From contig CAWFTG010000003.1 of the NCBI GenBank assembly GCA_963818695.1, positions 124,001-188,000 of the forward strand: a stretch of 64,000 nucleotides of DNA. The letters run 5' to 3'. Origin of the DNA: AP-15 sp963818695 (GTDB lineage Bacteria; Pseudomonadota; Alphaproteobacteria; ATCC43930; CGMCC-115725). The notes beneath the pieces were generated by a model, which saw only the letters and a program-made list of their open reading frames with translations, ran no database searches and was not told the origin of the DNA. How positions within the stretch are numbered: the stretch's first letter is position 1; every line of letters starts with the position of its first letter. The translations under genes and the position numbers were made by a program. Shown piece by piece: positions 1-9,211 of the stretch.

Positions 1-163
1 TCGCGGCCATCATCTCCATGCGGTTGTTGGTCGTCTGGGGGTCATAGCCGCTCAGTTCTTTTTCGACCTCACGGTAGCGCAATATCGCGGCCCAGCCGCC
101 CGGACCCGGGTTACCACGGCAAGCGCCGTCGGTGAAGATCTCGACATCGGCCAGCTCAGGCAT
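1..163 (-). CDS. rnhA: Ribonuclease HI, N-terminal part (cut by window edge)
   Basis: The minus-strand frame opening at the ATG at 163 reads MPELADVEIFTDGACRGNPG and then GGWAAILRY. This is the classic first beta-strand of RNase HI with its catalytic Asp (FTDGAC), followed later by the Glu-containing NNRMEMMAA segment. RNase HI cleaves the RNA strand of RNA-DNA hybrids in the cytoplasm. Only about 54 residues are inside the window; the remainder lies to the left. Its start overlaps the end of thrB by 8 nt, so the two are probably co-transcribed, as is common in alphaproteobacteria. Confidence 0.93.
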   Translation of the reverse strand, partial: MPELADVEIFTDGACRGNPGPGGWAAILRYREVEKELSGYDPQTTNNRMEMMAA

Positions 164-1121
164 CGAGCCCGTAGCCCGCGATATCGGTGACGCCGCGGTG
201 GAAGCGCAGCTTGCGCAAATATTCGAGGGGATCCTTCGGCCGGACCAACGCCCCCGCCGGCTGGTTCAGCCAATCGAACAGGCGGGTTAAGAGAAAGCGC
301 AACGCGCTGCCGCGGGCCAGCAACGGCAGGGCGGCGAGCTCGGCCGAGGTGAGCGGCCGCGCCCGGCGATAGCCTTCGAGCAGCAGCCGCGCCTTCGTCA
401 CGTTGAGACTGCCGTCGGCTTCGAAACACCAAGCGTTGAGGCAGATCGCCAGATCATAGGCGAGAAAGTCGGTACAGGCGAAATAGAAGTCAATCAGCCC
501 GGAAACCTCGCGCTCGCGGAAGAACACATTGTCCGGAAAGAGGTCGGCGTGAATCACCCCAGTCGGCAGAGCGTGCGGCCATTCCGCCTCGACCAGCGCA
601 AGCTCGGTCTCCAGCTCGCCGGCGAGCTCGGGCTGCACTTCGGCCGCACGGGAGCGGCAAGCTTCGAATAAGCGCCGCCACCCGGCGACCGAGAGATCGT
701 TTGCCCGGGTCATCCCGAACGAGATGCCGGCGCGATGAAGCCCGGCGAGCGCGGTGCCGACCGCGACGCAATGGAAGGGCTGGATACGACGCGGCCACAT
801 TCCGGCGAGAAAGGTCACCAATGCCGCCGGGCGGCCGCACAGCTCGCGCAAGGCGCTGCCGTCTCTGGCCTTTACCGGGGTCGGGCAGGCGACGCCCTGT
901 GCCGCGAGGTACTCCATCAAAGCGATGAAAAACGGCAGGTCCCCGGCCGCCACCCGCTTTTCATAGAGCGTCAGGATGAAATTGCCGCGTTCGGTCGTAA
1001 CGAGGAAGTTCGAGTTCTCGATGCCCTCGGCAATGCCCTTGCACGAGAGCACCTCGCCGATGTCGTAAAGCGCGATAAAGGCTCTGAGCTCGTCATCGGC
1101 AACATCGGTATAGACAGCCAT
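156..1121 (-). CDS. thrB: Homoserine kinase (ThrB, APH-fold type)
   Basis: A 321-residue protein of the aminoglycoside-phosphotransferase-fold homoserine kinases found in alphaproteobacteria and pseudomonads, not the GHMP type of E. coli. It phosphorylates homoserine in threonine synthesis. Seen in the sequence: the N-terminus MAVYTDVADDELRAFI, a nucleotide-binding region around GIENSNFLV, the catalytic HADLFPDN (H-x-D-x4-N) near residue 192, and the metal-binding GLIDFYFA. Length is normal for the family. It runs directly into rnhA with an 8 nt overlap. The upstream partner often seen, ispH, is not present here. Confidence 0.93.
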   Translation of the reverse strand: MAVYTDVADDELRAFIALYDIGEVLSCKGIAEGIENSNFLVTTERGNFILTLYEKRVAAGDLPFFIALMEYLAAQGVACPTPVKARDGSALRELCGRPAALVTFLAGMWPRRIQPFHCVAVGTALAGLHRAGISFGMTRANDLSVAGWRRLFEACRSRAAEVQPELAGELETELALVEAEWPHALPTGVIHADLFPDNVFFREREVSGLIDFYFACTDFLAYDLAICLNAWCFEADGSLNVTKARLLLEGYRRARPLTSAELAALPLLARGSALRFLLTRLFDWLNQPAGALVRPKDPLEYLRKLRFHRGVTDIAGYGLDA

Positions 1122-2264
1122 CGGTTTTTGCCGCGTCGATCAGGATCTGTCAAATCCACCTTGTACAGCATCGTGACATTCGGGTTGTTCGCAAAAGTTC
1201 GTGCGAATACGACTACGCTGGCATCGTTTGAGAACGGGTCGATAATTGCTGTAATCGGTGACGTTCGGCTCTGAAAAACTGTAAACATCGGTTATGCATA
1301 GGAAGGGTTGCCGTCTTCGGCATTGGCAGCCGATGGTAGAAACAGAAATAGGCCGGCGAATACTGCTGGGTTGATCTTGTGCATGAAGTACCCGTTACGA
1401 AAAGACATATCCTTTTGCTTACAGAATTCGCGGCCCGCCGACAAGCTCGCCAAGCGCGACCCCCGATCGGAGCTGCGAGTTGCTGCTACGGTATGCGGCT
1501 CGCAGCGGCAGAGACTGTGCTGGCGACGGTGCCGGCCGGCGTGTGGTTTACCATGATCGCAACGCCCGTCCCGTCACCAGCAATCTGCAGGCGTCGGCGC
1601 TGCGCCGTCTTGCGCCGGAGGAGGTGGCATCCTTGGGGGCGCGGAATGACAAGCGGCCAAAATAGGCGTGTTTAACAGCGAGGGATTTGAAATTAAGGGG
1701 AGAGACCTGCCGCTGCCGCGCGCGGCCGGGTCGGGCGCGATCGCCTGGAAGAAGCGACTGCGGCGGGCGGCCCGACGCGGTTTGCCGCAAGCAAGCGAAC
1801 GAAGTTGGCTTGAAAGCAACGCGGCGCTAACGCCGACTTGGTCATTGGGCACTCGAGCCCGTCGGAATGAACCAGGCACAGGCCGCTATGCTGACCGCAT
1901 CCTGGCCCGCCCGATCCGGGCAGCTAAAGGCCGAATACATGACCCGTCCAAGCCGTTTCGACCTTGGATCCGGGGAAAGGTCCATACATGGGAACTGCCG
2001 AAATTTCGCGGAGAGACAGACGTCGCCGGGATGCCCTCCTTGGGTAAATCCGGATTTAGCTCCAAGGGGCGTCATGCCAGGGTCGCGCTCACGTCCGGGC
2101 GAGCGCCAGCGCGCGCTCGAAGCGGCGCTTGGCGATAAAGCATCACGGACAGATCATATCGGAGAGAATGTCGGTATGCATGTTTACTGCCGCCGCTTGA
2201 CCTTGGCGTGGGGTCCCGTGAGGATGCCTGCATTATTGTAACCGGGCCTGAAGGGGAGTTTACC
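1122..2264. other. Long intergenic region with no supportable gene
   Basis: About 1.1 kb between divergent thrB and the acyl-CoA ligase. Open frames exist on both strands (for example 1668-2138 +), but their translations are Arg/Pro-rich, lack recognisable motifs and have no convincing ribosome sites. The first 300 bases are less GC-rich and may contain the thrB promoter. A good ribosome site (AAGGGGAG, 2251-2258) marks the right-hand end. No tRNA, repeat or terminator was recognised. Confidence 0.5.
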
Positions 2265-3916
2265 GTGTCGTCGGCCGAATCCCGAGACGGTCGGGATCTA
2301 TATGATACGCCGCACCTCGCACGGAACGCGGCGAATTTCGGGCCGCTGAGCCCGTTGGGGTTCCTGTCGCGCTCAGCCCAGGTTTACCCCAACAAAATCG
2401 CGGTCGTCCACGGCGCTGGCCGCATCACCTATGGCCGGTTCTACCAGCGCTGCCGCCAATTCGCGGAGGCATTGCGCCGGCGCGGGATAGAGCGCGGCGA
2501 TACCGTTGCGGTCCTCGCGCCCAACGTTCCGGCACTGCTCGAAGCGCATTACGGCGTGCCGATGGTGGGTGCGGTCCTCAACGCGCTCAATTACCGCCTC
2601 GACGCGCGGTCGATCGCCTTCATCCTCTCGCATGGGCAAGCGAAGCTGCTGATCGCCGACCGCGAATTCTCGCCGATCGTCAAGGAGGCGCTGGCCGCGC
2701 TGCCGGAACCCATTCCCCTCGTGGAAATCGACGACGAGGTCGGCGGCGCATCGCTCGGCGGGACCGAGTACGAAGCCTTCATTGCCGAAGGTGATCCCGC
2801 CGCAACATGGTCGGGGCCGCAAGACGAATGGGAGCCGATCGCGCTCAACTATACCTCCGGCACGACCGGCGATCCCAAGGGCGTCGTCACCCACCATCGC
2901 GGCGCTTTCCTTAATGCGATCGGCAATGCGATCACCTTTGGGCTCGACCGCGGCTCGGTCTACCTGTGGACCTTGCCGATGTTTCACTGCAACGGCTGGA
3001 CCTATACCTGGGCAGTGACGGCAATGGCCGGGACCCATGTGTGCCTGCGCCGCGTCGACCCCGCTGCGATTTTCGCAGCGATCGCCGAGCACCGGGTCAC
3101 CCATCTCTGCGGCGCCCCGATAGTGCTGAATATGCTCGTGCACGCGCCGGATATCGCGAAGCGGCGGTTCGACCACGTCGTCGAAGTCGCGACCGGCGGC
3201 GCGGCTCCGCCTTCCGCAGTGATCGAAGCGATGGAACGGATGGGCTTTCGAGTCACCCACCTCTATGGCTTGACCGAAAGCTATGGTCCCGCGACGGTCT
3301 GCGCGTGGCAGGAGGAATGGGCCGGCCTGCCGATGTCGGAGCGCGCGGCGCGCATGGCCCGGCAGGGCGTCGCTTACCTCACCCACGAGAGCCAGCGCGT
3401 CATCGATCCGCAAACGATGGCTGACGTCCCGGCGGACGGCAGCACGCTTGGCGAACTGGTCTTGCGCAGCAATACAGTGATGAAGGGTTATTTGAAGAAC
3501 CCGGCGGCGACCGAGGCGGCGTTCGAGCATGGCTGGTTTCACACCGGCGACCTCGCAGTCCGCCATCCCGACGGGTATGTCGAAATCAAGGACCGCTCCA
3601 AGGACATCATCATTTCAGGCGGCGAGAACATCTCTTCGCTGGAAATCGAGGATGTCCTCTACCGCCATCCCCAAATCATGGAGGCGGCCGTCGTCGCCAG
3701 ACCCGATCCGGTCTGGGGCGAGAGCCCGTGTGCTTTCGTCACCCTCAAACCCGAAGCCGTTCCGTATCGGCCGAAGGCATCATCGCTTGGTGCCGCGCCA
3801 ACCTCGCGCATTACAAGGTGCCGCGGACGATCGTCTTCGGACCGTTGCCCAAGACCTCTACCGGCAAGATCCAGAAATATGAACTGCGCGAGCGCGCCAA
3901 GGAGATTGCGTCGTGA
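2265..3916 (+). CDS. Acyl-CoA synthetase, AMP-binding family (one frameshift)
   Basis: ANL-superfamily ligase of about 550 residues. It would activate a carboxylic acid as the acyl-AMP and then the CoA thioester. The P-loop-like signature YTSGTTGDPKG, the LYGLTESYGP (A5) motif, the GWFHTGDLA Asp and the SGGENISS hinge are all present. The C-terminal PKTSTGKIQKYELR with the catalytic Lys is also there but in another frame. The frame breaks at about 3760, in GCCGTTCCG: one T appears missing, since restoring it joins LKPEAV to SVSAEGIIAWCR. I chose GTG 2265 because AAGGGGAG sits 6 nt upstream; an upstream in-frame start at 2208 lacks this. The end overlaps the following SDR gene by 4 nt. The medium/short-chain acyl-CoA ligase subfamily is likely, but the substrate is unknown. 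Confidence 0.85.
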
Positions 3917-4686
3917 CTGGGCTGCCGAGCTTCGATCTTTCCGGCCAAGTGGCGCTCGTAACCGGCGCGTCGAGTGGCATCGGCCGTCACTTCGCCGCGC
4001 TTCTTGCCGCCTCGGGAGCGAAAGTGGCGCTGGCCGCGCGGCGGGCCGACCGGCTTACCGAGCTGGCCGGTGAGATCGAGGCCGCCGACGGCCAGAGCCT
4101 GCCGATAGTCTGCGACGTCACCCGCTCGGATGAGGTCGCTGCCGCCGTTGCGACCGCGGAAAACGAACTCGGACCGCTGTCGATCCTTGTCAACAACGCC
4201 GGTGTTGTCGTCTCGAAGCCGCTGTTTGAGCACACCGAGGCCGATTGGGACCATGTGGTCGACACCAACCTCAAAGGCGCCTGGCTCGCAGCGCGCGAAT
4301 TCGCCAACCACCTCGTGAAGCTGAAGCGCCCGGGCCGCATCATCAACATTTCATCGGTACTCGGTTTGCGCACGATCGGCCGGGTGCCGGCCTATTGCGC
4401 CGCCAAGGCCGGGCTGACCCACTTGACCCACGTGCTGGCGATGGAATTGGCGCGATACGGCGTCCTCGTGAACGCGCTGGCGCCGGGCTATGTGGAGACG
4501 GATTTCAACCGCGCCTTCTTTGAGACCGAGCCCGGCAAGGCGCTGATCGCACGCATTCCGTTGAAGCGCCTCGGGCAAACCGGCGATCTCGACGGCGCGC
4601 TGTTGTTCCTTGCCTCACCGGCGAGCGCTTATGTCACCGGGGCGGTCATCTCAGTCGATGGCGGACACAGCGTCGCTGCAATCTGA
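3913..4686 (+). CDS. Short-chain dehydrogenase/reductase (SDR)
   Basis: A 257-residue classical SDR. Visible motifs are the Rossmann TGASSGIG near residue 18, NNAG in the fourth strand (about residue 94), the catalytic Ser in INISSVLG and the YCAAK Tyr/Lys pair near 160, followed by LAPGYVETDF. It is an NAD(P)-dependent oxidoreductase acting on an alcohol or ketone. The GTG start overlaps the ligase stop (GTGA), and the gene overlaps the next one, so it belongs to the ligase, SDR, phosphotransferase operon. In related clusters such an SDR oxidises a hydroxyacyl intermediate; that role is inference here. Confidence 0.92.
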   Translation: MTGLPSFDLSGQVALVTGASSGIGRHFAALLAASGAKVALAARRADRLTELAGEIEAADGQSLPIVCDVTRSDEVAAAVATAENELGPLSILVNNAGVVVSKPLFEHTEADWDHVVDTNLKGAWLAAREFANHLVKLKRPGRIINISSVLGLRTIGRVPAYCAAKAGLTHLTHVLAMELARYGVLVNALAPGYVETDFNRAFFETEPGKALIARIPLKRLGQTGDLDGALLFLASPASAYVTGAVISVDGGHSVAAI

Positions 4687-5719
4687 ACCGCACGTCGAGC
4701 GACGCGCGGGCCTGGCGCGGTTTCTCGCCGCCGCGAGCCGGGCGGAGGCCGTTGAGATCACTGGGCTCGCCCCGCTGCGCGGCGGCGCCATTCAAGAAAA
4801 CTGGGCGGTAAACGCGCATATTACCGGTGGTGTGCTCGCCGGCGATCAGCAACTCGTCCTGCGCGCCGCGGCCTCGACCGGTGTTCCCGCGAGCCTCGAT
4901 CGGCTGCGGGAATTCGCAGTGCTGAAGGCCGCCTTTGAGGCCGGAGTTACGGTCCCCGAACCGCTGTTCGCGAACGAGGATCCGGCGATTTTCGGTAAGC
5001 CCTTTTTCATGATGCGGCGGGTCGAGGGGACCGCCGCGGCTCACCGGATCACCCGCGATCCGGCTCTCGACCCAGCGCTCCCGGCGATCGCCGAGCGGCT
5101 CGGCGGCGAGCTCGCCCGTATCCACACGATCCGGCCGCCGCGCGCCGATCTCGCGTTCCTGGTTCCCTATGAAAAGGTGGGGCCGGTACAACAGATCGCC
5201 GCCTTTCGCGTCTATCTCGACCGTCACCCGACGCCCCGGCCGGTGCTCGAATGGGGCATTCGTTGGCTCGAAACCCATATTCCGCCGCAGACCGGCCCCG
5301 TCCTTTGCCATCACGATTTTCGTACCGGCAATTACATGCTGCACGGCACTACGTTGACCGGAGTTCTCGATTGGGAATTTGCCGGTTGGGGCGATCCGCA
5401 CGAGGATATCGGCTGGTTTTGCTGCAAAGGCTGGCGCTTTGCGCGGCTCGACCGCGAAGCCGGCGGCATCGCCGAGCGCAGTCCCTTTTACCGCGGATAC
5501 GAGAGCCAGTCGGGGCGATCGGTCGACCCGCAACGGGTCTTCTTCTGGGAATTGCTGGCTAGCATTCGCTGGGCGGTGATCGCGCTGCAGCAAAGCGACC
5601 GCTATATGATAGCGGGCGAACGCAATCTCGATCTCGCGCTTACCGGACGGCGTGCGACCGAATGCGAATTGGAGATCCTCATGCTGCTGGACACCGGTGG
5701 AGCGCCGCACGATGCGTGA
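4658..5719 (+). CDS. Phosphotransferase family protein (APH/ACAD10-like)
   Basis: About 353 residues with the choline/aminoglycoside phosphotransferase fold. HHDFRTGN (the HxDxxxxN catalytic loop) and TGVLDWEFAGWGDP (metal-binding Asp) are visible around residues 220-255, and the N-terminus carries PLRGGAIQENWAV, typical of the ACAD10/FadE36-associated kinases. These enzymes are thought to phosphorylate hydroxyacyl substrates before dephosphorylating dehydrogenation. I place the start at ATG 4658, giving a 29 nt overlap with the SDR; an earlier in-frame start (4610) lies deeper inside that gene. The partner acyl-CoA dehydrogenase normally seen with it is not in the window. Confidence 0.85.
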   Translation: MADTASLQSEPHVERRAGLARFLAAASRAEAVEITGLAPLRGGAIQENWAVNAHITGGVLAGDQQLVLRAAASTGVPASLDRLREFAVLKAAFEAGVTVPEPLFANEDPAIFGKPFFMMRRVEGTAAAHRITRDPALDPALPAIAERLGGELARIHTIRPPRADLAFLVPYEKVGPVQQIAAFRVYLDRHPTPRPVLEWGIRWLETHIPPQTGPVLCHHDFRTGNYMLHGTTLTGVLDWEFAGWGDPHEDIGWFCCKGWRFARLDREAGGIAERSPFYRGYESQSGRSVDPQRVFFWELLASIRWAVIALQQSDRYMIAGERNLDLALTGRRATECELEILMLLDTGGAPHDA

Positions 5720-6089
5720 TCTGCCCAGCGGGCCGGAGCTGCTGGCGGTCGCCCGCGATGTGCTGCTGCATGACCTGATGCCGCTTCTGCCGCCGGAGGT
5801 ACATCTCGACGCGCGGCTCGTCGCCAACAGCATGGCAATCGCCGAGCGGGAAGCGCTGGCCGGAGAGGAGCCGGAGCAGGGCATCTTCGACGACCTGGAG
5901 AAGCTCTACGGCCATGCGGGCAGCGGAAGATCGGGGCTGCTCGCCCGCCTGGCCCATGACTTGCGAGTCGGTGCATTCGAATCTTCCGGGCAGCGCGAAC
6001 GTAATGCGCGCCGCATATTGTGGCGTCTCACCATTGCCAAGCTGCGCAGCGCCAATCCGAGGTTCTTGAACGCCAATGGCTTGAGCTAG
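5712..6089 (+). CDS. DUF6285-like small protein
   Basis: A 125-residue protein starting at ATG 5712, which overlaps the stop of the phosphotransferase gene by 8 nt. The sequence (LPSGPELLAVARDVLLHDLM, then LVANSMAIAERE) resembles the small alpha-helical DUF6285 proteins that almost always follow this kind of phosphotransferase, and the tight coupling supports a shared function. No catalytic motif can be seen. The family assignment is from recall of the pattern and is moderately secure. Confidence 0.75.
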   Translation: MRDLPSGPELLAVARDVLLHDLMPLLPPEVHLDARLVANSMAIAEREALAGEEPEQGIFDDLEKLYGHAGSGRSGLLARLAHDLRVGAFESSGQRERNARRILWRLTIAKLRSANPRFLNANGLS

Positions 6090-6109
6090 CAGCAGTGGGA
6101 GAGCAGAAC

Positions 6110-7189
6110 GTGTCTCAGTCCCGTGTTCCGCAAGTCATCGACGCGTTCGCCCGCGGCGAAATCGTTGTCGTGACCGATGACGACGACCGCGAGAACGAGG
6201 GTGATCTGATCCTTGCGGCCGTGCACGCCACACCGGAGAAAATGGCGTTCATCATCCGCCATACCTGCGGCATTGTCTGCGCGCCATTAACCGCGGACAC
6301 CGCGCGGCGCCTGCATCTGTCGCCAATGGTCGCCGACAATGACGCGATCCATGGCACCGCCTTTACGGTCTCGGTCGATTACCGCCACGGGACGACGACC
6401 GGCATATCCGCCGATGACCGCACGGCGACGATCCGCAATCTCGCGAACAACAATGCCGGAAGAGCGGATTTTGTTCGGCCGGGCCACATTTTCCCGCTGA
6501 TCGGGAAGGATGGCGGGGTGCTGATGCGCTCGGGTCACACCGAGGCGGCGCTTGACCTCTGCCGGCTCGCCGGCATCGAGCCGGTCGCGGCAATCTGCGA
6601 GCTGGTCAATGACGACGGCACCGTGATGCGCGGCCCACAAGTCCGGGATTTTGCAAAACGGCACGATTTGAACCGCATCTCGGTCGCCGACCTGATCGCC
6701 TACCGGCAGGCCCGCGAGAAATTGGTGACCCGGGTCGCCGAATTCAACGTAGCGAGTGAAATCGGCGAGCTCGGAGGATATGCCTATGTGACGCCCTTCG
6801 ACAAAGTTCACCATTACGCTTTTGTCTACGGCAACATTGGTGACGGAAAGGACATTCCAACCCGGCTGCACCGCGCCAATGTCCTCGAAGACGTGTTCGG
6901 CGGCGCCAAGCCGATCCATGCCGCGCTGAGCCGGTTCAAAGCCGCCGGACGGGGCGTCCTAGTTTACCTGAGGGACGGCACGTCCGGAGTGCCGGCCTCT
7001 CCGGTCGCAGAGGAGGCGACCGGCTCGGAGCACGAGCGCAACGTCCAGTGGCGCGAGGTCGGGCTCGGAGCGCAGATCCTGCGCGACCTGCGGATTTCAT
7101 CGATACAGCTGCTGGCGACCCGCTCACGCACTTATGTCGGGCTCGCCGGCTTCGGCATCGAGATCAGCGCGACCGAGCCGCTCGAATAA
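6110..7189 (+). CDS. ribB: 3,4-dihydroxy-2-butanone-4-phosphate synthase with degenerate RibA half
   Basis: A 359-residue RibBA-type protein. The first ~205 residues are a full RibB: DDDDRENEGDLI (metal and substrate loop), RHTCGIVCAPL, DYRHGTTTGISADDR and RSGHTEAALDL. It makes the four-carbon precursor of riboflavin from ribulose 5-phosphate. The last ~150 residues align in position with GTP cyclohydrolase II (RLHRANVLEDVFGG), but the zinc-binding Cys cluster and the usual catalytic loop are missing, so that half should be inactive. GTG 6110 is chosen because GGGAGA precedes it; an earlier ATG at 6020 lies within the DUF6285 gene. Confidence 0.92.
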   Translation: MSQSRVPQVIDAFARGEIVVVTDDDDRENEGDLILAAVHATPEKMAFIIRHTCGIVCAPLTADTARRLHLSPMVADNDAIHGTAFTVSVDYRHGTTTGISADDRTATIRNLANNNAGRADFVRPGHIFPLIGKDGGVLMRSGHTEAALDLCRLAGIEPVAAICELVNDDGTVMRGPQVRDFAKRHDLNRISVADLIAYRQAREKLVTRVAEFNVASEIGELGGYAYVTPFDKVHHYAFVYGNIGDGKDIPTRLHRANVLEDVFGGAKPIHAALSRFKAAGRGVLVYLRDGTSGVPASPVAEEATGSEHERNVQWREVGLGAQILRDLRISSIQLLATRSRTYVGLAGFGIEISATEPLE

Positions 7190-7218
7190 CCGGCGCTCCG
7201 GGCTTTTCCGGCGCCGCA

Positions 7219-7557
7219 TTATACGGCGTCGGGACCTTGCTCCCCGGTGCGGATACGGATGGCCTGTTCGACCGAGAGAACGAAAATCTTGCCGTCGCCG
7301 ATTTTATCGGTGCGGGCACTGTCCTGTATCGCCTGAACCGCTCTTTCGGCGAGCGCGTCGTCGAGCACGACCTCGATCTTGAGCTTAGGTAGGAAATCGA
7401 TGACGTACTCCGCCCCGCGATAGACTTCCGTATGCCCTTTCTGCCGCCCGAAGCCCTTGACCTCGCTCACCGTCATTCCGGTTATGCCGAGTTCGTGCAG
7501 CGCGTTCTTCACATCATCGAGCTTGAAGGGCTTGATGATCGCTTCGATCTTTTTCAT
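7219..7557 (-). CDS. glnK: Nitrogen regulatory protein P-II
   Basis: A 112-residue PII protein, full length. The N-terminus MKKIEAIIKPFKLDDVK, the T-loop KGHTEVYRGAEY with the modifiable Tyr, and the C-terminal signature DGKIFVLSVEQAIRIRTGE are all standard. PII senses ATP/ADP and 2-oxoglutarate and blocks AmtB when nitrogen is plentiful. It follows amtB on the same strand, about 30 nt after the corrected amtB stop, so it acts as the amt-linked GlnK paralogue. The order amtB then glnK is the reverse of the usual glnK-amtB. Confidence 0.96.
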   Translation of the reverse strand: MKKIEAIIKPFKLDDVKNALHELGITGMTVSEVKGFGRQKGHTEVYRGAEYVIDFLPKLKIEVVLDDALAERAVQAIQDSARTDKIGDGKIFVLSVEQAIRIRTGEQGPDAV

Positions 7558-7586
7558 CTCTTAACCTCGCATCGAGCTCGGCGGGA

Positions 7587-8967
7587 CTACTGGACGGCCT
7601 CCCCATGGAGCGCGAGGTCGAGGCCCTCGCGTTCAACTTCGGCGTCGAACTCTAAGCCCAACCGTAAGATCGATCAGTTTGAGCAGGATCAGAGAGACGA
7701 TAACGTCGTAGACGATCGTGACCGTGATCCCGTAGAGCTGCACGATGACCTGATGCGGATTGCCGTCGATCAGGCCGCTCTTGCCTTCGCCGCCGACCCA
7801 CGCAACCGCCAGCACACCGGTCAAGACAGCACCAACCATGCCGCCGACGCCATGCACGCCGAACGCGTCGAGGCTGTCGTCATATCTGAGCGCGTGCTTT
7901 AGGCCGGTCGTCGCCCAATAGCAGATGACGCCGGCCGCAACGCCGATAATCAACGCGCCGCGCGGGTCGACGAAGCCCGATGCCGGCGTAATCGCCACTA
8001 GCCCTGCCACTGCGCCCGAGATGATTCCGAGCACGCTCGGCTTTCCCTTCATGACCCACTCAGCGAACATCCAGGCGAGCGCGGCGGTGGCGGTCGCGAT
8101 CTGGGTTACCGCCATTGCCATGCCGGCATTCCCGTTGGCTGCCGTCGCGGAACCGGCGTTGAAGCCGAACCAGCCGACCCACAGCAGCGAAGCGCCGATA
8201 ACGCTGAGCACAAGATTGTGCGGCGGCATCGGCTCGGTCGCATATCCGCGCCGCCGGCCCATGACCAGCGCTGCCATCAGGCCCGCGAAACCGGAATTGA
8301 TGTGCACGACTGTGCCGCCCGCAAAGTCGAGTACGCCAGCATCATTGAGGAACCCGTCCGGGCCCCACACAAAGTGGGCGATCGGACAGTAGACGCACAC
8401 GCTCCACAGGCCGATGAACCACAACAATGCAGAAAACTTCATGCGATCGGCGAAGGCGCCGCAGATCAGGGCCGGGGTAATGATCGCAAAGGTCATCTGG
8501 AAACACATATAGACCAACTCAGGAATGGTCTTTGCGAGATCGTTAACGGAATTGAGAGTCATCCCGTACAATAAAAATCTACTAGTACCCCCCAGGAATG
8601 GAGATCCGGAAGTAAATGCGAAACTATAGCCGATGACCATCCACAAGACGGTGACGAGGCAGGTCACCGCAAAACTCTGCATCACCGTCGCCAGCACGTT
8701 CATCTTGCGCACCATGCCGCCGTAGAACAGTGCAAGACCGGGGACGGTCATCATCAGGACGAGCGCCATCGAGGTCAGCATCCACGCGGTATCGCCCGAA
8801 TCGAGCTTCGGGGCCGCAGGAGCAATTGCAGAGGCGGCGGCGTCGGCCGGTACCGCGGCGGGAGCAGCCGGGGCAGCTGGCGCTTGCGCAACAGCCGAGA
8901 GCGTCAGCACCAGCATTATCGAGGTGGCCAGCATCAGCCGTTGCAACACAAGGTACACGGATTTCAT
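7587..8967 (-). CDS. amtB: Ammonium transporter AmtB (copy 1, frameshift near the end)
   Basis: Ammonium channel of about 459 residues with a cleavable signal peptide (MKSVYLVLQRLMLATSIMLV, then the Ala/Pro-rich stretch). Eleven membrane spans can be followed. The twin-His pore residues are in GGTVVHINSG and FGVHGVGGM, and the phenylalanine gate and periplasmic Trp/Ser region are also present. As read, the frame ends at 7633 with RRRS. Removing one base near 7647 restores the usual tail DAEVEREGLDLALHGEAVQ and a stop at 7587, so this is very likely a sequence error. Start ATG 8967 has GGAGGGAG upstream; a much longer upstream extension is not credible. It is co-transcribed with glnK. Confidence 0.92.
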
Positions 8968-9043
8968 CAGCTCCCTCCAAGAGACGACAGGCGCAAGGCG
9001 AACCGTACTCCTGATCCATGAGCCGGACGCGTTGGCGCTGGTT

Positions 9044-9059
9044 ACCAAGAATCGTGCCA
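9044..9059 (-). promoter_or_regulatory. Candidate sigma-54 (RpoN) promoter for amtB-glnK
   Basis: On the minus strand this reads TGGCACGATTCTTGGT. It matches the -24 element TGGCACG exactly and has the right 10-base spacing to the -12 element, but the invariant GC there is GG. It lies about 77 nt upstream of the amtB start, a sensible distance for an NtrC-activated gene. The changed -12 base lowers confidence. Confidence 0.5.
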
Positions 9060-9211
9060 ATCGACTGTAGCCGCGCCGCTTTCGGCGCATGAGAACTGCA
9101 CCTCCGCCTATGCTGAATCCCGGAGTTTGGCGCCACGCAAGCTGATGATTAAAATTTAGGCAAAAAGTTGAGCTCAGCGCAGACAGTGGGCCGACGGCGC
9201 TGCGGGTTGGC

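Noticed and set aside
1668..2138. Plus-strand open frame of 156 codons before the acyl-CoA ligase
   Set aside because: Arg- and Pro-rich translation with no motif and no ribosome site, overlapped by other random frames.
2373..3566. Long minus-strand open frame opposite the acyl-CoA ligase
   Set aside because: Antisense shadow of a clearly coding gene; common in GC-rich DNA.
4646..5884. 412-codon minus-strand frame opposite the phosphotransferase
   Set aside because: Antisense shadow; the plus-strand protein carries all family motifs.
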